NCBI GenBank assembly: GCA_009602725.1
Contig: WELB01000355.1
Span: forward strand, 5,760 to 34,637
From: Spirogloea muscicola
Taxonomy: Eukaryota > Streptophyta > Zygnematophyceae > Spirogloeales > Spirogloeaceae
Length of the DNA: 28,878 bases
Direction: 5' to 3'
How positions within the stretch are numbered: the first letter of the stretch is position 1; each line of letters begins with the position of its first letter. Under the pieces are notes generated by a model, which saw only the letters and a program-made list of their open reading frames with translations, was not told the origin of the DNA and did no database searches. Positions 18,246-27,570 of the stretch are shown here, one piece after another. Both the position numbers and the translations under genes were made by a program.

Positions 18246-21200
18246 TGGCCGTGCTCGTCGCCGCCGCCGCCGCCGCCGCCGAGGTCCACCTCGTCGTGCT
18301 CAACCGCCACCAGCCCGTGGCCGCCTACGCTGGCAACCTGGACGGCTTCCCGCACACGGCCGGCTCCGCCGGCTCCCCCAAGCTCGACCCCCACAGGTCC
18401 ACCGGCTTCGCAGGCCACCCAGCTCGGGCCCCTCGTCCTGCAATGTACTCGCGCTCGCTCGGCGTACGCCCGTGAGAGCTGCCCTCTCTGTACACGGTCG
18501 ACTCCCGCTTCCACGTCTGCCTGCTCACCGTCAGGGGCCCCATTCGGGTGTCTCTCCAGTCCAGCTCGAGCGGCATGCCGGCCGCCTCCTCCTCACATAC
18601 CCTCTCCCACACCGTCGGCAAAACTTGGGAACGGCTGCTGCACGGGCCTTGTAAAGGCCGTAGTCGTGCAGCAGCTGCTGACAGGCCGCGCCTCCGGAGC
18701 CTGTACCAGCTCAATTCGAGTAGCTACTTTTCCTCTCGGCACCATGAGCTGATGGGGTTTCACTCGGTATATGCTTGCGCAGCCCCCACGTCGCTGCCTA
18801 CAGGGGGCTGCTGACTGACCTGCACGACCAGGTCCTGGGCTCGATCTCCGGAACCGCGACCAAGCTGTACTCTTACACCAACTCGCTCAACGGCTTCGCT
18901 GTCAGCCTCACTGCAGCTCAGGTATGCACGCGTGGTCGTGTCGAAGCCCTGCATCCGCTTCCCACTTAGTCGGCCCAATCCGTGCAACTCTGTTCAGGTG
19001 CTAGCACAGCATCCCTCCTTCTCGTCTTGGTCGCCAGCCTGGCCTTGGACAGCTAGTGCAGCACTTGCTGTCTACTGAGCACTGCAGCATTAGCTTCAGC
19101 TCGGGCAGCGCCAAAGAGCACCGGGCGGTTCGGACATCACAGGGCAGGGCGTGATTCGGGTCTCTTAGAGTGAACTTTGCCCACGTGACCCGCATACAGG
19201 TCGAGGAGCTGAGAGAGCATCCCGAGGTTGCACATGTCGTGCGTGACACGCGTATGATCACGACTACGACGTACACACCACAGTTCCTGAACATGGCTAC
19301 TGCATGGGGTGCTGTCGGCAGTGCCAATGGCAACAATGCTGGCGAGGACATAGTCGTTGGCGTTGTTGACACCGGCATATATCCAGGTGAAGCTACTGCT
19401 ACCTATTGACACTGATCACGCCTGCGTCGTGTCAGGCTTGCGCTGCGACCAAGACTTGTAGCGCCCTCCGTGTCGAGTCTTTGTCAAGACACTACGGCAA
19501 CAAGGACGAGTGCATAAACTCTGACGTCGTCCTGCCAGGCCATGCATGCACTTGACGAGACTCATTGCTAGTATAGTCTTTGACACTTTCTTGATCAGCA
19601 TCGCACTGACACCTTTGCGCCACACTGTGGTCCAGAGCATCCGAGCTTCTGCGATAGGGGATACAAGAAGCTCAAGAACTGGAAGGGCAAGTGCAATACC
19701 ACTGCAGATTTCCCCAGCTGCAATAACAAGCTCGTCAGTGCCAACTACTTCATCAACGGTTTCCTCGCGGATGGCCAGGCGAATGGCTACACGCTGGCCA
19801 ACAGCGAGTTCAGGTCCCCCCGTGACATCCTTGGGCACGGCAGGTTTGTCAGTCTCGTTCTTCCTCAGTGTTGCAGTTCTGCTGTGGTTAGCGAGTCGTC
19901 GTCCCTGCCACAAGCTGTCTGTCCTTTTGTAGCAGAATGCAAGTATATATCAGTGCATGTTCACAAACAGCGTGCAACATCACACGTGTAATCTGCGTCC
20001 CTGAACACATCGTGCGGCTGACCAAAATGCTTTTGTGGTTTGGTTCCTTGTAGCAACACTGCCTCCATTGCTGCTGGGAATCAAGGCGTGCCAGTCATCC
20101 AGAAAGATGTTCTCTACGGGTATGCTTCAGGGATGGCGCCAAGAGCCAGGTACCTTGATGTTCTGCATTTGCACGGCTTTAGCTGCAGCCTGTTGTCTCA
20201 TCTACTGCAGTAAACTCTTGTCTTGGTTATGAAGCTTCTCATAGTATCTGCCCTTCGAAAGAGTAAATATGTAGAGCTGTTGCACTTGTCCTGTGATGTG
20301 CATGCAGAATTGCTGCCTACAAGATTAGGTGGGAGAACTCCAATGGGCTAGGCCTCATATTCCTTAGTGACGTCATGGCGGCTATTGATCAGGTGCTCAT
20401 TCTCAGACTTCAGCTGGGTCTTTGCAGATCAAGACCTTCGTAGCTCCCACGAGGTAGTTGAAAGCTGCATACGGAGACAATGAGCCACAGACTTCGTCAT
20501 GACGACCCTGCCTAATGAGCTTATCCCCTTGTGAACAGGCTGTGGCTGACGGCGTCGATGTGATCAATTTCAGCATCAGCTACGCTCATGTCCCCAGCAA
20601 TCCAACGAGTGTTGATCTTTCTGAGCTCGCTTTGCTCACGGCAAGCAAAGCAGGCATTTTCTCGGCTCAGGCCGCTGGAAACCTTGATCAAGTGGTCTCG
20701 TGGTCGCCGTGGCAGGTTGGTGACGATCAGTGTCCCCAATGCTGAATTCATATAATAGCCTTCCACGATTTTGCTGCTTCTCTTCATTGTCGTCTCCTGC
20801 ATGTGTGATATGCGAGCCCTCTGACAAAGCTGGAAACGACTTCATACCAATTCGTAACAGCCAGAGCTGCCCAGTTCTTGACAAGATGGAGGATGTAGCA
20901 GAATCTGATATTGCTTATGTCTGAAACAGATAACAGTCGGTGGATCTGTCACGGACCGCACTTATACTGCTTACGCTCAAGTAGGGGGGTGGAATCTTAC
21001 CGGAGGCTCCATCACAGGTCAGCCGATGCATGTACTGCATGCAGCTAGGACAAGCAGTGAAGCTCTGTCGTTCCATCTTTTGCGCCTGTCTACATCTGCG
21101 CAATTTGGCACTTAGAGATTGTGAACACCATAAGTGCCTTGTCGCAGCTACAAGAGGAGCCTGATGCTATCTCTCTTGACACAAGCCTCTCATTCGCTTG

Positions 21201-23895
21201 CACGCTGCAGCCAGCACCAGGGGCACAAGCACTCTATACAGCATCGTCACTGCAGACAAAGCCAAAGCCTCGGGAGTGTCGTCGACCGACAGTGACTTGC
21301 TTTTCTGCCAGAACCCAGCCCTCTTCAATGCAACCATGGTTCGGGGCAAGATCTTGGTCTGCCAGGCAACATCTGAGTACATCTCAAACAGCTTCCACAC
21401 TCTCTTGTCATCCACAGCTGATGCTGCAGCGAACACCTGTGAGGAGTTCTTGATCTCCATAAGAGTCCCAATCTTTTTGAACGGATGAGCTGCCTTTCTA
21501 AAGCACAAGACAATAGGGAGTCAGCAGCTGCATGGTGCTAAATTTCACCAGTGATGCATGTCTGCTAGAGGCTCCGCCTATCAGAGTCAGTGGACCTTTC
21601 CGTGACTGCCGGTTGCATGTGTGCACAAGATGTTTTGACAAATTGGAATGTGAGCCTTAGTTTGGAGATCTAACATCGGGTTGCCATGCTTGCAGCTCTT
21701 GCACTGGGAGCTGCTGGAGCGATCTTCACAACCTCGGACAACACTGATGTACATCCTGGGTCACAATGGCCCTTGCCAGCTGTTTACCTTACTTCTGCCA
21801 GCTCCACGGTACTCCCTTACACTTCTGCAGAATCCAGGATGTTGTCCAGTATGCTTGCCTTTGCGCTTACGGTACTTGTCTGTGCCCAAATGTGCCTGAT
21901 TGGTGTACATGATACCCACATTTACCAGGTCAATCAGTACAGATTCAACATCCGCAGTGTGACATTGTACTAATACAGATTCGATCTCCCTTGTGACATT
22001 GACAGTCTTTGTATACATATATAAGTGGCTCAAGTAAGCCTGAAGGAAGGATTCAGGGAATTACACCCATATACACGTTAGAGTCTCCAACGGTGGGCAT
22101 TTTTTCTAGTATTGGCCCTAATCCAGCAACACGCGAGATTCTCAAGGTACACTGTCTGCACGACAACCACCACAATCGCCTGCGAGCAAGTGTCCCATGC
22201 CTTCTCTTTGCTTGCGTTGCATCTGAGAAGCTCTTGGGCAGCTCTGAGTAGACCATCTTGTCCACTGCAGCCAGACCTCATCGCCCCCGGACAGTCCATC
22301 TGGGGAGCTTGGTCCCCCTTCAATGTAGATGGTGTGGAAGCGCCGGCGGGTTCTCTCTTTGCTCAGGTCACTGGCACCAGTCAGGCCACTCCACATATAG
22401 CGGGCATTGCAGCAGTTCTCCGGCAGCTTCACCCGACTTGGTCCGTTTCCATGATCAAGTCAGCCCTGGTCACCACGACAACTGTGGTGGACCGCTGGAA
22501 CATGCCTTTGAGGACTGCCGTGAGTGCCGGAGCTTCCTCACATGACTCACTCTGTCTCATGGTAGCACTGCTAATACACTCACCTGTCGGCAGTATACTT
22601 GAGGCATGTCCCAGGCTTGTCCTGGACAGCGCTTGTGCACTGAGCAGCCAACACCAACACCCTCACCGTGTTGCAATTCCTTCTGGCCAGCATACGTCAG
22701 GCGACGTAGGGACGTTTGCAACAGCGACTGTGGATGATATGGGTGCTGGTCATGTGCAAGCTGATAAAGCCATCCAAGCAGTCCTTGTCTTCGATTCAGG
22801 TGTTCTGTCTTTGCTACTCACGGTAGCACTGCCTTCAGACAAGTTCAGTTCCTCTGGGCCGATAGTCATGGATCTCTCCTTCCCTGCTGCTTGGCAGAAG
22901 ATAGTATGCAAGTTCAGCCAACTGCAGGAATGCAGCAGAATTACTGACAAATGCTTTTCCTTGCTACCAGGCTACCCTGAATGGGTGAAATACATGTGCG
23001 GAGCCCCGAACATAACGCCACAACAGGTCCTGTCATCGATTGGAGAAAACTGTACGAAGACTGGCAAATATGCCAATCCATCTGAATTGAACACTCCGTA
23101 CATATCCACAATCAGGTAGTGCAAGAAACGGCTGGATGCACTGGCAGGCTTTGTTGGTCAAAAGTTGTTAAACACTCGAAAGCCTCTTCCGTTGGTTCAA
23201 GGTTATGATTCTCTTGATTATTTACCTCCTTGGGCGTCCAGCTTTGATTTCCTAAGCACAGGAACTGCGGCATATGATGAGAGTCGCCATACCCAATACA
23301 ACTTTCAGAATATGCAAGTAGCGTGCATGTCAAGTGTCGGGCTGCCCTCAATCTACAGCTGACCATGCGTAATCCTTGTCTCTTCTTCTTGACAGTAACC
23401 AAGGAGTTACCATAATTCGAACACGTACAATAACCAACACAGGTCCAGCAGCGGTTTATACAGTCAGTGTGCAACAACCACCGTCTGTCACTCTTGTGGT
23501 TTCGCCCACAAGGCTGGCATTTCCCGCACTTGGCAAACTTTCCTTCAACGTTAGCATCACGGTGAGACTTAGAATCTCTTCTGCTTGACTCGAGTGTTGC
23601 ACCGCTGCAATGCTATGTCACAATCGACAAAAACCATGGTATCATCAAGGGCCTCATTGACGAGCTTGCGTACTGAGGACGTCAAAGTTTCAGTGCTGGG
23701 AGAGATTACCACGTTTATGCCTGATTATGATATACAATTGCAATGCTGCAGATAAACGGCCCCGTTGGTGGCGCTTCGACTGGTTACATTACTTGGTCAA
23801 ATACACAGGGCAAGTCCATTACGTTGACTGTTGCCTGTGCAACTTCGCCAGTGGATCCTCCTCCTCCTCCAGTAAATTACTATTACTACAAGTAG
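18245..23895 (+). CDS. Secreted subtilisin-like serine protease (S8 family)
   Basis: Sixteen exons join in frame to about 812 residues: 18245-18396, 18783-18921, 19200-19386, 19636-19843, 20054-20149, 20308-20392, 20539-20715, 20930-21017, 21211-21438, 21696-21871, 22057-22146, 22271-22519, 22691-22799, 22971-23115, 23396-23561, 23752-23895. A hydrophobic Ala-rich start (AVLVAAAAAAA) suggests a signal peptide. An I9-type prodomain follows (LYSYTNSLNGFAVSLTAAQ, about 79-97). The catalytic residues are Asp in VVGVVDTGIYPEHPSF (about 154), His in RDILGHGSNTASIAAGN (about 227), oxyanion Asn in SAQAAGN (about 337) and Ser in VTGTSQATPHIAG (about 579). A PA-type insert lies near 378-510 (NATMVRGKILVC). 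The C-terminal domain (RTRTITNTGPAAVYTV) ends in a PVDPPPPPVNYYYYK tail. The start is uncertain: codon 18245-18247 is NTG, and an in-frame ATG also exists at 18116. The junction of exons 10 and 11 is the least certain. The substrate is unknown. Confidence 0.9.
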
Positions 23896-24689
23896 CCTGC
23901 AATTCTGTTGTCAAGTGGCACAACTTGTCATACTTGAAACACGTGCATAAGTTCGTCCACCTCTTGCGACACATTCTTGCCTTACTAGGAATTGTATGCA
24001 ACAAAGCGAATTCGTAGTCAAAGTAGAGACTTGCTTTTTTGACACCGGTAGTTGGCTTGATGGAGATGATGGAGGTGCCTTGCTGGAAGTGAGGACTTCA
24101 TTTTTCATTATTTGTTCAAAATCGGCACACATTCAAACTTTCTGCCAATGGCCCCAAATTGGCTGATGAGAATCTAAAATTGGTTGTATACTGCAACTCA
24201 AGAATGTCAAGTGACCTGTATCCAGCACTTGCAGTCGGTTGCTCATGACAAAGTCTACCCAAGAAAATAATAGAATGATAACAATGACAAAGACCAGTTG
24301 TAGACATTGATGAACCAAACCATGTAATTTAAAGGAATGTCTTGCTTGATAGCAAGGGTTTGAGCTGCAAGCCATCTATATTGATCTGCAGTATCTACAA
24401 AGGGCAGCAGCTTGGCTGAAGTGCAAACAAAATTTACTTTCACAGCATCAGCAGAGTGGGAAGAAGTAGGGCATGAGGCTCAAGTACAGCTCGACTGATG
24501 AGCATGGACAGGGTAACAACTTGGCCACAACCCTATCGGGGTGCACTTACGATCATGAGCAGCTATGGTTAGCTCTAATTTCTGGCACCCTAGACTTGTA
24601 TACTCAGTCACAATATAGACCAAAGTCGCTACACAACACCGCATCCTTGTTCATTCCATCCTAAAGACAAGAAGTAGCCAAGTGGTCAC
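23896..24689. other. Intergenic between convergent protease and F-box genes
   Basis: Both flanking genes end here, so this is 3' UTR and terminator sequence. The only signal found is a plus-strand TGTAA at 24323-24327. No coding sequence or repeat is evident. Confidence 0.6.
24323..24327 (+). terminator. Possible polyadenylation signal (TGTAA) of the protease gene
   Basis: First TGTAA noticed on the plus strand after the protease stop, 428 bases downstream. That implies a long 3' UTR, so the assignment is tentative. Confidence 0.3.
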
Positions 24690-26579
24690 TTAGTACTGAC
24701 CAGTGTTCCAAAGCCAGCCCACAATCTGCTCAGCATCGAGGTTGCCAAGCTTGCTGGCCAACTGAAACCTGTCGAGTAATATTGGTGGTATACTTCAGCG
24801 GTCAATGTTTTCGGAGCATCGGAGTACTCAGCTTTCCCTCATAAGGGATTGCCAACTTTGCTAATGCCCACAGCATGCTGAGCATACAAACACCTGCAGG
24901 CTGCAATTGATACGTAGAGGACCACGTACCATCTAACAGCTTCAGTATTGTCTGGTCGATGCGTGCCCTCGCCATCCAGGTACATAAAGCCAAGGAGAAC
25001 CTGCACCACGTTGATCTGTATCAGTGATTTTTCAGGATAATCCAGCATGCCACATGTCCCCAAATCTGCACAGGATTGCCTATAGCTCATCTCAGTATGT
25101 CCGTTACCGCAGCTTTAGCAGACAATGCCCTCGTGGCGTCAGGATTTCTGGCAGCTCGCAGCAGCCATACAAGTGCCTCCTCGCCATCACGCGGGCAGGT
25201 TCCTTCTCCGCGGTAGTAGGCTTCGGCCACCTTGATTTGGCAGCCCTGCAACGTCAATACGCAGCGCTCGCGAGTCAAGTACATGGCTGCAGGTTCCACA
25301 GCAGCTGGAGCAACAGCTAAAGAGTCTCCTCTTCACGAATGCCAAGAACAATATGTTGTCATACAGAAATGACCTTCTCTATTGACCCCCACCCTTCACC
25401 TTAGACACCATCCTCTTCACTCACTCCCTACAGACACTCCCTTGACATTCTTGGCTGTCCGCGATCAAGATAGACAACTGACCGCAACCCCCGATTGGTG
25501 CTCCTGTGCATGCTTACTCCACATGATTGTACATGGGCACAACATGGGCCATGTGGAGATGCAACAGACGACGTGGGTAGCAGAAGAAGGATATGGTTGC
25601 AACAGATAACTTGGCTAGTGAGGGGAAATCTTACCTGGTGACCCTGCCGAGCGGCTCTCCGTAACCATTCCATGGCTTTTGTGCAGTCACCCCTGGTCTG
25701 ATACTCCTCGGCCAGGACAACCATGGCCGTAATGTTCGCTGCTTCAGCTGCCTGGCGCAGGATGTAGGGGGGTGACAAGTGCAGATTCTGCGATCTTCGC
25801 GCATGCAAAATCCTCCCAAGCTGCCCGTCTGGCATACAGCAGCTTGCAAGTGTACGGCGCCGAATGCTCAGAGCACGCATATGGTGCTGCAGTCACACTT
25901 GCAGACGAGGGTGGTTGTTGGCAAGGTGCACTGGCTCTCATGAGTGAGTTGGAAGAACGAGCAGCATGGGGTTGAGAGCAGGGGCCCAGGTTTGTGTGTT
26001 GCTCATGACATATCAAAGCATGCCAATCTTGATCTCCCCTGACTGCACAATGAAGTCGTGGTCTTCTGAGGTTCTTCATGGAATGCGGTCCCTGACCTTG
26101 TCATCGGCGATGCAGAGTCGCCACGAACGGCACACTGCAGCACAAACGCTGAGGTCTCCGAACCCAAGGCACCTGAATATGCCCTGCACATGTCTGGAAC
26201 TTAGCCACCACGCTCTAACCTGCCGAAGACAGGCAGCTCTCAGCTGCTCTCGGAAGCGCAAAGCCCAGCTATATTTCTGTCGTGCGCGGACCCGAATGCT
26301 GGTGTTTTGGGTTTATTAGGCTAAGGTTGAACTCTGAACCTAAACCCTTACAAATGCAGGGCAAGCGTGGAGGAGCAGCAGCCCCCTGTGGGTGGCAGCT
26401 GCTGTTGCCGCCTGGGGCTGGCGCACGAGCAGGTTGAGATGCTGGTGTGAGGTAGAGGTGTGGTGACTGACTTGGAGAGCTTCGGGAGGCAAGCAGTCGA
26501 GCCCCAAGCCTGCCGGCGCACAGTCGCCGCTCGCGTGCGCAGCCCCGCCTCCGGACGGCCGGCCGCCGTGGTCGTCCAT
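24690..26579 (-). CDS. F-box protein with Sel1-like repeats
   Basis: Probable substrate-recruiting subunit of an SCF ubiquitin ligase. Exons: 26472-26579, 26097-26183, 25635-25886 (start uncertain), 25108-25245, 24930-25000, 24690-24768, giving about 244 residues; exons 5 and 6 join through a split Trp codon. The F-box spans about residues 28-65, split by intron 1: LDCLPPEALQ then GIFRCLGFGDLSVCAAVC and RSWRLCIADDK. Sel1-like (TPR-related) repeats follow: AMVVLAEEYQTRGDCTKAM with EWLRRAARQGH, then KVAEAYYRGEGTCPRDGEE with ALVWLLRAARN, then LLGFMYLDGEGTHRP with DNTEAVRW. F-box plus Sel1 is a known plant and algal architecture. Exon 3 reads in frame from 25886, but a second frame beginning at 25842 (LLYARRAAWEDFACAKI) fits better after an F-box and would need one base removed from a C6 run near 25768-25774. 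The target is unknown. Confidence 0.8.
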
Positions 26580-26946
26580 GGTGCGACGGAGCTGGCGGCC
26601 TCGCGGTGGGGCGCGAGCTCGGCAGAAGCGAGGCTGGGGCTCGCGCTGCGGCTGCGGCCAGGAATGGAGTGCGGGGTGTGTGATGGAGGGCCTGAGCAGC
26701 CCAAGCACGAAGGCAAGCGAGGGAGGCGCGGAGGGGCGGGGGCGCCCGCCTGCCCCGCAATGCCACCACGCTGCCACCACGCGAGCGAGAGAGAGAGGAG
26801 CGCCGCGCGCCCACTCGTCCGCTCTTCTCTTGCCGCTGGCTTCTGTGGCGCTGCTCCGGCTCCCCAAGTCAGCCTGTCGGGTCTGACCGTGCTCACTCGT
26901 GCTCACTTCGACGGAAACAGCTCTTCCAATCTTACGGCAATGGCTG

Positions 26947-27007
26947 TGAGAGAAGTGGCACTCCCTATGGGCACTCCCAATGTGAGAGGCCAAGCCCAAA
27001 AGGGAGT
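26947..27007 (+). repeat. Degenerate copy of the hairpin repeat family
   Basis: GAAGTGGCACTCCCTATGGG resembles the start of the copy at 18003 (AAAGTGGCACTCCAAATGGG), and AAGCCCAAAAGGGAG resembles its end. The central hairpin has decayed. Confidence 0.5.
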
Positions 27008-27385
27008 GATGCTCACCCGAAGACGTGGGCCAAGGACCGCTGGAGGAGATTGGACAGCCAGTATAGTTGTGCTCTGCAGCTTTCAGGGCATTGACTGGTT
27101 ATCAGAGGACTACCCAGTTGCGCGGCCTTTGACCTGCCCATTACAGCTTTCTTTTTGACGCATGTACAATAGACAGCTCGAAAGTCGAAAGCCCCATCAT
27201 GTAAGGTCATGTTTAGTGTACCCCCTCCCTGACAGAGCAGCAATCTTAATTCGGATGCTCAAACGTTGTTGGGGTCACATTTGTCGTGTTGGGAAGTCAC
27301 TTGAGACCAGGTCATTGTGCCATGTGAACTTTTTCAGGATGATAAGAAAGAGCATGAAGAGACAATGCTGACATGCAAAGCACTT

Positions 27386-27428
27386 ATTCAATTTGGAAGA
27401 GGAGCAATTCAATTTGGGAAGAGGAGCA
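27386..27428 (+). repeat. Tandem duplication of 21-22 bp
   Basis: ATTCAATTTGGAAGAGGAGCA at 27386-27406 is followed directly by the same word with one extra G at 27407-27428. It lies about 140 bases past the SNRNP25 stop codon. Confidence 0.9.
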
Positions 27429-27533
27429 ATGATGGGACCTAGGGCGCTTGTTTTACATATTGCAGGCAAGTGAAGTACACAAGTTTCCTCGTACAGCAGA
27501 GCGTCATGGCTCTGTTGTTTGAATCTGTGCATC

Positions 27534-27538
27534 TTACA
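27534..27538 (-). terminator. Putative polyadenylation signal (TGTAA) of SNRNP25
   Basis: Minus-strand TGTAA 33 bases after the SNRNP25 stop codon; a second one lies about 80 bases further on. The position fits a short chlorophyte 3' UTR. Confidence 0.5.
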
Positions 27539-27570
27539 TACCCGTAACATTCGATGTCAATCACCACTGA

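Larger units (their letters stand above)
26580..27570. other. Intergenic: F-box promoter and SNRNP25 3' flank
   Basis: Both flanking genes run leftward. The left half is GC-rich and should hold the F-box promoter. The right half holds a partial hairpin-family repeat, a 21-bp tandem duplication and the SNRNP25 polyadenylation motif. The long open frames in the GC-rich part have no family resemblance. Confidence 0.6.

Noticed and set aside
22112-23119. Single uninterrupted 335-codon plus-strand frame.
   Set aside because: Parts of it are real protease exons, but it reads straight through introns. Phase and family conservation show four exons here (22057-22146, 22271-22519, 22691-22799 and 22971-23115).
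26338-26349. Telomere-like CCTAAACCC word.
   Set aside because: Only about one and a half units are present, which is expected by chance and does not indicate an interstitial telomere.
26460-27158. Plus-strand frame of 232 codons upstream of the F-box gene.
   Set aside because: It is antisense to F-box exon 1 and its promoter. Its composition follows GC bias and no motif is recognisable.
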